A stretch of 43,060 bases of DNA, from positions 1 through 43,060 of IMG/VR virus record IMGVR_UViG_3300025876_000043; one strand, given 5' to 3'. Source of the DNA: a virus. Of the stretch, positions 34,185-42,215 are shown piece after piece. The translations under genes and the position numbers were made by a program. The notes under the pieces are model-generated. The model saw nothing but the letters and a program-made list of their open reading frames with translations, did no database searches and was not told the DNA's origin. The first letter of the stretch is position 1, and each line of letters begins with the position of its first letter.

Positions 34185-34685
34185 TTACTTTTGAAAGTTA
34201 GGCGCACGTCCCTGAACAACCGATGATTTACTTGAGTTTGAAATTGGCATACGAGAATCGTTTTGATTTTCAAGTTGAGCGTTAACTGCATCCATCATTT
34301 CACGACTACGATCTTCATAATACCTTTTTCGAGCCTCTGCCTTACCAGCTGGCATTTTAGCAAGTGCTAAGTCTCCACGACAGACTGTACCTGCATAACG
34401 GCCTTCATTCTTCACGAGAGAATTGTGTGACATTTCGGGAACTTCTTCAGGTGTTACAAACACCCAACCATCTTGAAGTCGTTTTCCTACATTCTGAATG
34501 TCTTCTTTACCGCGTATTTCAATACGCAACCACCGAAGTATCATTCCTTCATCAGCAAAACGGTCTTTGATTATATCTGGAATTGCAAGATAGTCTGGTT
34601 CTTCAAAGGTATACTCTTCATAAGAACGCTGTTCAGTTTCACGGTTTGTCTCACTACGTGCTTGTTTTAATGTGTTACGTGTCAT
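34185..34685 (-). CDS. Head-region hypothetical protein
   Basis: A 166-residue protein starting MTRNTLKQARSE. The ATG at 34685 follows a GGAGGC ribosome site 7 bp after the scaffold stop; a longer frame to 34751 would overlap scaffold. It has EGMILRWLRIEIRGKED and WVFVTPEEVPEM segments and an RKRYYEDRSREMMDAVN helix; the Ser/Asn-rich end is flexible. Likely an assembly or minor head protein. Confidence 0.65.
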   Translation of the reverse strand: MTRNTLKQARSETNRETEQRSYEEYTFEEPDYLAIPDIIKDRFADEGMILRWLRIEIRGKEDIQNVGKRLQDGWVFVTPEEVPEMSHNSLVKNEGRYAGTVCRGDLALAKMPAGKAEARKRYYEDRSREMMDAVNAQLENQNDSRMPISNSSKSSVVQGRAPNFQK

Positions 34686-34692
34686 AATATTT

Positions 34693-35757
34693 TTAGCCTC
34701 CACGCTTAGATGTAATAATTGTGGTATACTCGCCTTCTGCTTTATCAGCAACTAGCTTTTGTTCTGCATACCGTTCAAGAGGAATACCCCAACGATTAGC
34801 CATTTCAATATCGTCTCGCGTTAGCTTAACTTTATTTGGCCTGTTTGTTTTAGGGTTAGCGACAGTGCGTGATGCTCCACTTACCACTTGAGAGGGTTGT
34901 TTCGGTTCCCTTACTTCCGCTTCTTGATCTGCTTCTTCTTCTACTACCTTTGCCTGTTTTTTAAATTTCTTAGGAAAAGATTGTTGAAGACGTTGATCAA
35001 TTTCTTCATAAAACTCATCGTCAGTAGGATCAAATCCTTCGCCTTTAAGCTGCTCATCAATTGCAATTGCAGCTGCGGTCATAATTTGATCTTGACCAAA
35101 CCAGTCATTTTGTGTTGCCCATTCTACTGCTTTAGGATCATAGTTTGCAGGATTAGGAGTTGACTGTTGAGGAACTTGTTGCTGTTGTTGTTGCTGAACA
35201 GGTTGTGGATTATTAGCTTCATAATCTGAATAAGCAGTCTTAGCTTTAGTTAGATTATCAAGCTGCAACTCTGCTCGATTTAATTGTCGTTGTGCAATAA
35301 CAATTTCATCAGCTTCCCCACTTTCTAGAGCTTTACGATAAGCTCCTTCAGCGAGTTTAATTTGGTCATTAACTTGTACTTCGTTAGAGTCTAAATTCTT
35401 TTTATACGTACTAACAATTTCATTATCTTTTTGTTTAAGCTTATTTTCGTATTCAGTAACTCGTGCTTCAAGTTCTCCAATACGATCTTCACGATCTTTT
35501 CGCTGCTTAATTAATTGTCTGATACGTTTTTGTGCACCTTTAGTTTCAACACCTTTTAATTCAGTTGCTTGTTCTTCTAAAGGTTTTTCAGTAGCTGTTT
35601 CTTCTTGTTCAGGCGCTGACTCTACTTTTTCATTAGTATTATCTTCTTCACCTTCAACTTCATATTCAACAGCAACTTTTTCAGTTTTTTCTGGAGGTGT
35701 AATTTTACCCCAATCTTCTGAGTCTTCAACTTCGTAGTTAACAGCTTCTTCAGCCAT
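34693..35757 (-). CDS. Scaffolding protein
   Basis: A 354-residue acidic, highly helical protein. The N-terminal 70 residues are Glu/Thr-rich; 75-130 and 140-180 are long coiled coils (RIGELEARVTEYENKLKQKD); a Gln run (QQQQQQQ, near 205) is followed by a Lys-rich, then Arg-rich C-terminal region (RPNKVKLTRDDIEMANRWG). Such acidic coiled-coil proteins with a basic C-terminal capsid-binding end, just before the capsid gene, are scaffolds. Confidence 0.8.
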   Translation of the reverse strand: MAEEAVNYEVEDSEDWGKITPPEKTEKVAVEYEVEGEEDNTNEKVESAPEQEETATEKPLEEQATELKGVETKGAQKRIRQLIKQRKDREDRIGELEARVTEYENKLKQKDNEIVSTYKKNLDSNEVQVNDQIKLAEGAYRKALESGEADEIVIAQRQLNRAELQLDNLTKAKTAYSDYEANNPQPVQQQQQQQVPQQSTPNPANYDPKAVEWATQNDWFGQDQIMTAAAIAIDEQLKGEGFDPTDDEFYEEIDQRLQQSFPKKFKKQAKVVEEEADQEAEVREPKQPSQVVSGASRTVANPKTNRPNKVKLTRDDIEMANRWGIPLERYAEQKLVADKAEGEYTTIITSKRGG

Positions 35758-35847
35758 TTATTTTCTCCTGTACGCCATTGCGAAATGGTCGGTTACGCTA
35801 CTATCCTTTAAAATACAATGTATTCTAAAAGTATACAAATTTAAATA

Positions 35848-36270
35848 TTATCCGCCAGTTGATAAGTTATAAGACGTATCCAAATCAGTAGGATCACTAA
35901 CAGTCATAATAACTTGATCATCAAAGATAAGAAGGAGTTTAACACCCTTATAGATTAGTTTAACTCCTGAGTGTTTACCGTAGCTAACGTAATCTCCTAC
36001 GTTGCACCACGGACCTTTTGGAAATTTACTTTTATCTTCGTAAGCTAAATCACCCAAAGCCACAACTCGCCCTACTGTTGTAAGGTACGCGATATCATCA
36101 CGCGTTGAGTCAGGTAGGATAATCCCACCTTTAGTTTGGCGTTTAACTGAAACTGGTCTTACTAGAACATGAAAACCAGTTAGTTTCGGAAGTACTTTAG
36201 GATCAGGTACGTCAATATCTGCAATCCATTCGTCATTTTTTAATGCTTTGCTCATTGTTTGATGTTGCAT
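35848..36270 (-). CDS. GroES-like cochaperonin
   Basis: About 140 residues from the ATG at 36270; other in-frame starts are the ATG at 36255 (MSKALKNDEW) and TTG at 36303. The core FHVLVRPVSVKRQTKGGIIL with PDSTRDD is the cpn10 beta barrel with its mobile loop; VGRVVALGDL and VGDYVSYGKHSGVKLIYKGV follow as expected. It probably replaces host GroES so that GroEL can fold the phage capsid protein, as T4 gp31 does. Placed between portal and scaffold genes, fitting that role. The 90-bp gap downstream has one small inverted repeat and no gene. Confidence 0.88.
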   Translation of the reverse strand: MQHQTMSKALKNDEWIADIDVPDPKVLPKLTGFHVLVRPVSVKRQTKGGIILPDSTRDDIAYLTTVGRVVALGDLAYEDKSKFPKGPWCNVGDYVSYGKHSGVKLIYKGVKLLLIFDDQVIMTVSDPTDLDTSYNLSTGG

Positions 36271-36274
36271 TGTT

Positions 36275-36481
36275 TTATTTAAAATCCTCTTCATCGTTAT
36301 CAATTTTTAAACGTCGATTTAATATTTCGACGGAAATATCAGCACCATCTGTAAGACCAGCTAAGTAGCCTACGATGTACCGATACTCAGGATAATCTGA
36401 AGCGGAGCCTGATGCAAGCGAATTTTTTACATCTTTAATTTTTTCTTCAACACCTCTACGGATGTCAGTCGTTAATATCAA
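36275..36481 (-). CDS. Small hypothetical protein
   Basis: A 68-residue acidic protein with DYPEYRYIVGYLAGLTDG near its middle. The start is a TTG preceded by AAGGA at proper distance; no ATG is near. It overlaps the upstream end of the GroES frame only if the longer GroES starts are used. Family not recognised. Confidence 0.55.
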   Translation of the reverse strand: MILTTDIRRGVEEKIKDVKNSLASGSASDYPEYRYIVGYLAGLTDGADISVEILNRRLKIDNDEEDFK

Positions 36482-36492
36482 AGTTTAATTCC

Positions 36493-36645
36493 TTATTTAG
36501 AGGAGCTACCTTTTGAAGATGTAGGAACCTGATAAGAAGACTTATCAAAATTATTTAGAACACCTTTGTTAGCTCGCACTGTAAATTGGTCTGTAGGAAT
36601 TTTAGCAGTATCCCCACAACCCGTTCCATTTGATTTATATTCCAT
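36493..36645 (-). CDS. Small hypothetical protein (50 residues)
   Basis: Found by direct translation: starts MEYKSNGTGCGDTAKIPTDQ and ends in a Ser/Lys-rich tail. An AGGAG ribosome site lies 9 bp before the ATG. It fills most of the gap between portal and the 68-residue gene. A small virion or assembly protein is likely by place. Confidence 0.65.
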   Translation of the reverse strand: MEYKSNGTGCGDTAKIPTDQFTVRANKGVLNNFDKSSYQVPTSSKGSSSK

Positions 36646-36661
36646 TTTAAATATTCTCCTT

Positions 36662-39232
36662 TTAAGAATTATTTGTTAAAGCAGCTTTACGAACATCTTT
36701 AAGTTCATCTTCCATTAGTTTAAAGACTGCCATACCTTTTTGCAAGTCAATTGTTTTATCTTGTTTAGCTAACTCACTTAACATTTTCAGAGCTTCTTGG
36801 ATTTGTTTAAGCTGACGATCTTTATCATTTTCTTCAGCTTTCATTAAGTTAGTTGCACCTTCAATGTAGGCTTCCAAAGCAAGTTCACGTTCTTTAATAT
36901 CAAGCTCACGGTTTTTAAGAGTACTTTCAGCATTTTCTTTAGCCATTTGAGATTGAAGTTGACGATCTTTAAGTATACTTTGAGAATTATCTTTAGCCAT
37001 TTGAACTTGAAGTTTACGCTCTTCAAGATCAATACGACGACCTTCCATCATAACCATTTGCTCTTCTGGTGTTTGTGGGCCTTTAGCAGCTTGCTGGTTA
37101 GCAACTAGCACTTTTTGGGCAGCTTGTATCATAGCTTGCTCTACAGCTTGTGGAGAGACGTTTTCTTGCCCCTGTAGCATCTGTTGAGTTACACCATTCA
37201 TTTGTTCTTGATACTTCATTACCGAATGCTCTTGAATGTTAGAAGACAAGATTGGAACAATACGCTGCATAATTGGATTTGCTCCATTAGCAGGGTCTTG
37301 CATGTAAGCCATTTTAACTTGGACATGAGCATCATGATCCTGTCCTGCAAAAGCACGAATAGCTATTCCTTTAGATGCGGCTAAGATATCAGAGACAGGA
37401 TCAAGAGGTTGCGGCTGGGGCTTAGATGGAATAATTAAATCTAGATTAGGAATATGAGCCGCTTTCAAAATAGTTTTATGTAGCTCTTCAGTATTATACA
37501 TTCCCGGTGGAGCTTGTTGAGCCATCTGCAATGCCATTTGAGCCATCATCATACGATGCGCTGAAGACGGAATGTTAGGATCAGATACAGGAACAATATC
37601 AATACGACCATCAAAGTCTTTACGTAAGACTTGAATCTCATCCCCTGCCATCTTAAACGGATAGTCAACAGGCATTGACTCATAGTTAATTCGAGCTAGA
37701 ATTTTAAGCTCTTCACGTTGAGCATGATGTAGACGCTTATGGATTGCAGAGAAAAACTTACTTGAAGCTTCTAGCAATGCCATTGTAGTCCCTACTGGAC
37801 CATAAGAAGCTGCATCACTAATTACTTGTTCTGTGTTATCTGCAAACTTCTGCCCAGTTGATGCTACAAACTGAAGCATAGCAAAAAGAGTTTGTGATGG
37901 TTCTTTGTATGGCAATGGAACAATTGACTTTGAAAGGTCCATTCCAGTTGCTTCAACTTCTTTAAACTCGCCGGGAGCTATAGGATCATTATCACCAGTG
38001 ATACGAACACCTTTAGCACGGAAACCAGCTGGTAAGTTAGCAAACTGACCTGCATCAAGTAGACTACGCATTGCTGATGTTGCAGATGCAGTTAAGTTAC
38101 CCAACATATGAATATAACCGATACCGTAAAATCCCAATGCAGGAACAAAACGATAGTGCGTAAAGAATAGTTTCTTTTTCCGTTGTGGATCATCAGGATC
38201 ATAGTTACGACGAATTGATAGAACTGCTCTGCTATCCATATCAATTGTTACAATATAAGGAAGAGTAAGATTCGTATCATCTTCTAAATCTTCAATATCT
38301 AAATAACAGTGTTGTTCAAGTAAAGTATACTGACCATCAAAGTCAGAACTTGTTGGAGACACGCCTGTAACTGAGTTCATCTTAGTACGAAGCGGAGAAA
38401 GATTAGGAACTTCAGGATTTTCTAATAGCTTATCAGATGCTTCATACATGCCACCTGCAATCTCACGTTCAAGTTGGATTGGGCTGCGGTAAAGCACTTG
38501 AGTGTATCTGTCTGCACTTCGTAAGTTAACTGCGAAATTAGATACTACAAATTGATCAATAGGAACGAACTCACTGACTGGACGATCCATACCATTATCA
38601 TAGTACATCTTTTTAAAACTTGAACCGAAGAGTGGGAGATGAAAGAGCATACGCTCCATTTCATCAAAGTACTCAGGCATAAGCTCAGTTAACTGGTAGT
38701 TCATGTACTCCTGAACACGATTAGCTTGATCTTGTTTTTCAGTAGTAATCTTACCCAATACTTGAGCTTTAACTGGACCACCTGCAGGAAATAGTTCTGC
38801 ACTTGCTTTAGATTGGAAGGAGACTGCAGATTCAATCAATAGTGGATGAACTGCAGTACATGCACCTTCAAATGGTTCATTAGTCTCTTCAAGTTTAAGA
38901 CCTAATAAATCTAAACCACTTGTGAACATATCTTCCCATTCAGCACGGGACTCTAAATCAGCTTCATAGGAATTAATAACTTGTTCTGCAATATCTTCTA
39001 AGTTGTCATCATCAAGTTCATTGACTAAGTTTTTATAGAAACCTGCAGGATCACTATAATTAACAGATGGGTTATCTCCTGCTTCAATTGAGAAGTCAAC
39101 AACTACACTTCCATCATTAGCATCATATTCAAATGTAGCTTCAGAATCAGGTTCTCCTACATCTAATTCAATAATATTATTATTTGTAGTAGAGTTCATA
39201 TTCATTTCAAAAGGGTTTCGTTCTGTAGCCAA
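36662..39232 (-). CDS. Portal protein
   Basis: An 856-residue protein forming the dodecameric DNA channel at one capsid vertex. The clip/stem/wing core is visible as a long central region with AVHPLLIESAVSFQSKASAE, RMLFHLPLFGSSFKKMYYD, HYRFVPALGFYGIGYIHMLG and TTMALLEASSKFFSAIHKRL, typical of large podoviral portals. The last 200 residues are Gln/Lys/Glu-rich coiled coils (barrel-like). The start is a TTG with a good AGGAG site; the first ATG is nine codons later. Longer than P22-type portals (about 725). Confidence 0.9.
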   Translation of the reverse strand: MATERNPFEMNMNSTTNNNIIELDVGEPDSEATFEYDANDGSVVVDFSIEAGDNPSVNYSDPAGFYKNLVNELDDDNLEDIAEQVINSYEADLESRAEWEDMFTSGLDLLGLKLEETNEPFEGACTAVHPLLIESAVSFQSKASAELFPAGGPVKAQVLGKITTEKQDQANRVQEYMNYQLTELMPEYFDEMERMLFHLPLFGSSFKKMYYDNGMDRPVSEFVPIDQFVVSNFAVNLRSADRYTQVLYRSPIQLEREIAGGMYEASDKLLENPEVPNLSPLRTKMNSVTGVSPTSSDFDGQYTLLEQHCYLDIEDLEDDTNLTLPYIVTIDMDSRAVLSIRRNYDPDDPQRKKKLFFTHYRFVPALGFYGIGYIHMLGNLTASATSAMRSLLDAGQFANLPAGFRAKGVRITGDNDPIAPGEFKEVEATGMDLSKSIVPLPYKEPSQTLFAMLQFVASTGQKFADNTEQVISDAASYGPVGTTMALLEASSKFFSAIHKRLHHAQREELKILARINYESMPVDYPFKMAGDEIQVLRKDFDGRIDIVPVSDPNIPSSAHRMMMAQMALQMAQQAPPGMYNTEELHKTILKAAHIPNLDLIIPSKPQPQPLDPVSDILAASKGIAIRAFAGQDHDAHVQVKMAYMQDPANGANPIMQRIVPILSSNIQEHSVMKYQEQMNGVTQQMLQGQENVSPQAVEQAMIQAAQKVLVANQQAAKGPQTPEEQMVMMEGRRIDLEERKLQVQMAKDNSQSILKDRQLQSQMAKENAESTLKNRELDIKERELALEAYIEGATNLMKAEENDKDRQLKQIQEALKMLSELAKQDKTIDLQKGMAVFKLMEDELKDVRKAALTNNS

Positions 39233-39279
39233 TGCTATTCTCCTGATGGACAGTAAAAAAATAAAGTAATTTAATGGTT

Positions 39280-39308
39280 AGTATAAAGAGATTTCAACTA
39301 ATAGACAA
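39280..39308 (-). promoter_or_regulatory. Candidate sigma70-like promoter before portal
   Basis: On the - strand: TTGTCT, 17-bp spacer, TATACT. It lies in the 78-bp gap between terL and portal and could raise expression of portal, scaffold and capsid genes. Confidence 0.5.
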
Positions 39309-39310
39309 AC

Positions 39311-40873
39311 TTAAACTCTCCAATAAGCTCTTTTACGTTTTTTATATCCAAAATCATCATAGTCTTCATGATCAATATCATCAGGATGTATTAAATTCCA
39401 ACTATCTCTCATGTAAATAATTGCCATTGTCATGCAGTCAACCATATCGTCATGTGCTGCATTTGGAAATTGAATTGATTCCATAAATAAAGCATCAGCC
39501 CATTCAGTATCAGGTAGCCACACTTTACCTGCTTCTAAGTAGGGAGACGCAGCGTAGACCCGTGAGACTTTATCCCTATCTGGCATGTACTCTAAGATTG
39601 GAATACGTGATCTTCGCATGTCTTGAATCAATGATTGACCACTTGCTTTCTTTTCAACTACACAGACATCAGGTTTATATTCAGCATACATTTCTTGAGC
39701 TAGTCTACGAAGTTCAGGATATTCATATCTACCATAAACATTAGATAATAAAATTAAATTACCAGTTGGTTGTTCATATCCATTAACATCTTCATCCATT
39801 GAAGTAAAGATACCCCATGTCTGAATTACACTATTGTCAGCCGTTGACTTAGTACTGAATGCCGTATCATAAGTTTGAAGAATAAAGTCACAAGCTGGAG
39901 GGTCTTCATATTCCCATGTCTTAAACCATTTCTTTTTAATGATCCCACCTTCATCTGGTTGTGGGTCTTGCATGTATAAAGCATTCCAGTATCTGCTACC
40001 GTTAGATGCTTTAATTTCTTGTTCATCAATTCTTAAAACACTATCTGGTTTCCACTCTGGAAAATACGATGAGCCAACTGGTAAGTCTAACAGTTCTGCT
40101 GATTCTTCATCTAACCATGCTGGAATGCGGATTACATCCCATTTATTATCCATTTCTAATTCTTGTTCTTGTTTTAAAAGCCACCCACAGATGTCATCAA
40201 AGTGATAACGAGTATTAATAATAATAATTGCACCATTAGGCATTACACGAGTTCGTAAGCCAGATGGATACCATTCTTTAATATACCGTCTACCGTTCTC
40301 ACTAATTGCATCTTCTTCTGACATCACGTCATCTAAGAGAGCAATGTGAGCGCCCCTACCTGCAATCTGTGATCTTACACCAGCTGCATAGTAAGACCCA
40401 TTCTTATTCGTCTTCCATTTACCTGCAGCCTTAACATCTGATCTTAATCGTATTCCATTAAATATTTTACTGTAGTCTTCTGAGTTTACAATGTCCCTTA
40501 CTGATCTACCAAAGTCAGAAGCTAGTTGATCACTGTGAGAGACTGACATAATCTCATGAGAAGGATTACGACCAATATACCATGCTGGAAATAGTTTAGA
40601 ACAGATTACTGATTTACTTGATCTCGGTGGTAGGAAGACCATTAATCGATTACATTTACCATCTACTACTTGCTGCAGCTTATGACAAAGAACTTGAATA
40701 TGCCTACCCATCTTAAACTCAGGTACAATTTTAGGAGCTTCTTTTCTTACAAAAGTTAAGAAGTCTTCATTTGATTTAGTATAAACATAATCTGTAAGAG
40801 ATTTTTTTAAATTACCGTAACTTTGAATATCTGATGAATTTATAATAGATTCAGTATTAGTCGAAGATGTCAT
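39311..40873 (-). CDS. terL: Terminase large subunit
   Basis: A 520-residue DNA-packaging motor and nuclease. ATPase: variant Walker A LPPRSSKS (81-88; Ser replaces the usual Gly), Walker B IALLDD (177-182) followed by Glu/Asp, and coupling motif NTRYHFDD (220-227). Nuclease: D336 in QTYDTAFS, E407 in CVVEKKASG and D475/D476 in NAAHDDMVD. It overlaps the preceding gene by 17 bp. Its small subunit partner is far away on the other strand at 6568-7071. Confidence 0.95.
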   Translation of the reverse strand: MTSSTNTESIINSSDIQSYGNLKKSLTDYVYTKSNEDFLTFVRKEAPKIVPEFKMGRHIQVLCHKLQQVVDGKCNRLMVFLPPRSSKSVICSKLFPAWYIGRNPSHEIMSVSHSDQLASDFGRSVRDIVNSEDYSKIFNGIRLRSDVKAAGKWKTNKNGSYYAAGVRSQIAGRGAHIALLDDVMSEEDAISENGRRYIKEWYPSGLRTRVMPNGAIIIINTRYHFDDICGWLLKQEQELEMDNKWDVIRIPAWLDEESAELLDLPVGSSYFPEWKPDSVLRIDEQEIKASNGSRYWNALYMQDPQPDEGGIIKKKWFKTWEYEDPPACDFILQTYDTAFSTKSTADNSVIQTWGIFTSMDEDVNGYEQPTGNLILLSNVYGRYEYPELRRLAQEMYAEYKPDVCVVEKKASGQSLIQDMRRSRIPILEYMPDRDKVSRVYAASPYLEAGKVWLPDTEWADALFMESIQFPNAAHDDMVDCMTMAIIYMRDSWNLIHPDDIDHEDYDDFGYKKRKRAYWRV

Positions 40874-41237
40874 TTTCTTTATTATCCATTACTATTTTTA
40901 CGTCCTGATAACCTTCATCGTCTTTATGCATACCAATTAGAATATCTCTAAATAGATATAATGTTTCTAGAGATTCTATATAGGTTGTACGAAGAAGTTC
41001 ACCAGCTTCTGTAGGACGAGTCATAGCTGGAGTAAATGCGATAAAAGATTGTAGTTCAAATATTGTATTTGAAATTAACTTAGCTGATGCTAAAGAACTA
41101 ATATTATGTTTACGCGTTATAATATCTTTATAAGATTTTAAATCTTTTAGTTCAGAACAAGCTGCAACTGCTGTAAGAGAATTATCTACATCATAAGAGT
41201 CAAGTTCGTCTTGTAATTCTAAAGTACTATTTTTCAT
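40857..41237 (-). CDS. Hypothetical protein preceding terL
   Basis: A 126-residue helical protein starting MKNSTLELQDEL. The ATG at 41237 has an AAAGG ribosome site; ten upstream codons to 41267 are open but unlikely. It occupies the place where terS usually sits, but its sequence (SLASAKLISNTIFELQSFIA; LLRTTYIESLETLYLFRDIL) shows no helix-turn-helix; the acidic end recalls no known family. First gene of the late block. Confidence 0.65.
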   Translation of the reverse strand: MKNSTLELQDELDSYDVDNSLTAVAACSELKDLKSYKDIITRKHNISSLASAKLISNTIFELQSFIAFTPAMTRPTEAGELLRTTYIESLETLYLFRDILIGMHKDDEGYQDVKIVMDNKENDIFD

Positions 41238-41434
41238 AATTTGATTACCTTTAATTATTAAGACCAAACCCGACTACTTGTAGGGTAGACCAAACCAAAG
41301 AGTAAGACAAGCATTTTATTTTTAATTTTAGTCTTGTAAACCTTTTTGAAATATGCTACGATTCTCTTTAACAAGCAAAGGGACTATATATATTATATAT
41401 ATTATATATATTATTTAAATAACTATAAATACTA

Positions 41435-41502
41435 TGTTAAAGTTGTTAATAATAATAATACACAGTATATACAATATTAATATATGTTAAAGACTGTTAA
41501 AG
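41435..41502 (+). repeat. Three TGTTAAAG repeats
   Basis: TGTTAAAG at 41435-41442, 41485-41492 and 41495-41502 within an AT-rich stretch. The last copy abuts the first long direct repeat. Possibly protein-binding sites. Confidence 0.5.
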
Positions 41503-41682
41503 ATGCGGACAAGTTAAGCATGTTATTCAATAGAGTAGGGTAGTCTACTTTATCATGATGATATACCCACACTTAAAACTGCTTATAAATGTAGTTCATT
41601 AACTTCATTACTTCAAACACTTACCTACATATTTAAATAGATGCGGACAAATATCATTGGATAGTCTTATGATGATATACCC
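41502..41682 (+). repeat. Composite direct repeat (GATGCGGACAA ... ATGATGATATACCC)
   Basis: GATGCGGACAA at 41502-41512 and 41640-41650; ATGATGATATACCC at 41555-41568 and 41669-41682, with TAGTCT kept between the two parts in each copy. The spacing differs (67 and 43 bp overall), so two separate conserved sites in the same order are repeated. No gene overlaps. Confidence 0.75.
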
Positions 41683-41733
41683 TCTATTTTTTTCTACTAT
41701 AATTTTCTAGATTTAGCGATATTTTATAAAGGG

Positions 41734-41767
41734 GGGGTATTCTAGAAATACTCCTTTTTTATTTTTT
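41734..41767 (+). terminator. Terminator-like hairpin (+ strand)
   Basis: GGGGTATT and AATACTCC form an 8-bp stem (one G-T pair) with a 5-base loop, followed by a T-rich tract. No gene lies upstream on this strand in the region, so it may end a small untranslated RNA or insulate the next promoter. Confidence 0.5.
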
Positions 41768-41771
41768 ATAT

Positions 41772-41800
41772 TTGACAAATTTTTAATTTTAGAATATGAT
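41772..41800 (+). promoter_or_regulatory. Strong sigma70-like promoter
   Basis: Perfect TTGACA (41772-41777), a 17-bp spacer and TATGAT (41795-41800). It points at the 42216 gene about 400 bp away, giving a long leader that contains the tandem repeats and inverted repeats. Confidence 0.75.
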
Positions 41801-41892
41801 TATAAACCGCTTTAATTTGAAATTATCCTTTAGGATCAATTACTACGCGCACGACACGGGCAAGTTTTTTTGGGTGGGGTTAAAAATTAATA

Positions 41893-41974
41893 ACCCTACC
41901 AGAATTGTGGGTATTCCGAGAAACCCTTCGAAAATTGTGGGTATTGCAAAGACCCTACGAAAATTGTGGTTATT
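41893..41974 (+). repeat. Three tandem 23-bp repeats
   Basis: Copies at 41893-41915, 41923-41945 and 41952-41974 with the core ACCCT...ATTGTGGGTATT (third copy GGTTATT); a degenerate fourth TTGTGG-GGTTATT follows near 41993-42005, as part of CCACAA-AGC-TTGTGG. Period 29-30 bp, nearly three helix turns, so a protein could bind all on one face. In the leader of the 42216 gene. Confidence 0.8.
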
Positions 41975-42027
41975 ATCTAATGTCCACAAAGCTTGTGGGG
42001 TTATTCTCTCGCGTCTGTTATATATAC

Positions 42028-42047
42028 ATATAAAGATATCTTTATAT
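42028..42047. repeat. Perfect 20-bp AT-rich palindrome
   Basis: Perfectly self-complementary with half-site ATATAAAGAT. Candidate binding site for a dimeric protein, or a melting site. Confidence 0.7.
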
Positions 42048-42150
42048 CCGTATACCATCCCCCCTATGCTATGCGTTAAGCGCATACCTGCTATGCAATT
42101 TAACATGGATAAATAGGTTGAGTTATTCAGACCATTCCGATATAGTTCAT

Positions 42151-42169
42151 TATGGGGATTGTCCCCATA
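42151..42169 (+). promoter_or_regulatory. Perfect inverted repeat TATGGGGA-TTG-TCCCCATA
   Basis: An 8-bp perfect stem with a 3-base centre, about 50 bp before the 42216 start. Could be an operator or an RNA hairpin in the leader. Confidence 0.6.
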
Positions 42170-42176
42170 TTTTCAC

Positions 42177-42193
42177 ATGTTGCAGTGCAACAT
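42177..42193 (+). promoter_or_regulatory. Perfect inverted repeat ATGTTGCA-G-TGCAACAT
   Basis: A 17-bp perfect dyad, 22 bp before the ATG at 42216 and only 5 bp ahead of the ribosome-site region. Typical size for an operator of a dimeric repressor. Confidence 0.6.
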
Positions 42194-42215
42194 AAACCAA
42201 AGAGGCTTAAAGACA

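Larger units (their letters stand above)
41238..42215. other. Gene-poor divergent control region
   Basis: About 980 bp, very AT-rich at 41380-41480 (runs of TATATAT and TTAATAA), between the leftward late block and the rightward 42216 gene. It holds TGTTAAAG repeats, long direct repeats, a terminator-like hairpin, a promoter, tandem 23-bp repeats and three perfect inverted repeats, listed separately. Two overlapping ORFs on opposite strands here are made of the repeats and are not credible. Candidate early promoter region and/or replication origin. Confidence 0.7.

Noticed and set aside
35758-35847. Terminator in the gap between scaffold and GroES genes
   Set aside because: Only a 5-bp stem (CCATT/AATGG) without a T tract.
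40857-41237. A second terminase small subunit
   Set aside because: Position fits, but no helix-turn-helix is visible, whereas the 6568-7071 product has a clear Terminase_2-type N-terminus.
41893-41974. CRISPR array
   Set aside because: Only three 23-bp copies with 6-7 bp between them; no spacers of proper length and no cas genes.
41796-42116. + strand ORF of 106 codons and the overlapping - strand ORF of 87 codons (41843-42106)
   Set aside because: Both run through tandem repeats and palindromes, lack ribosome sites, and read as low-quality protein; treated as control-region DNA.
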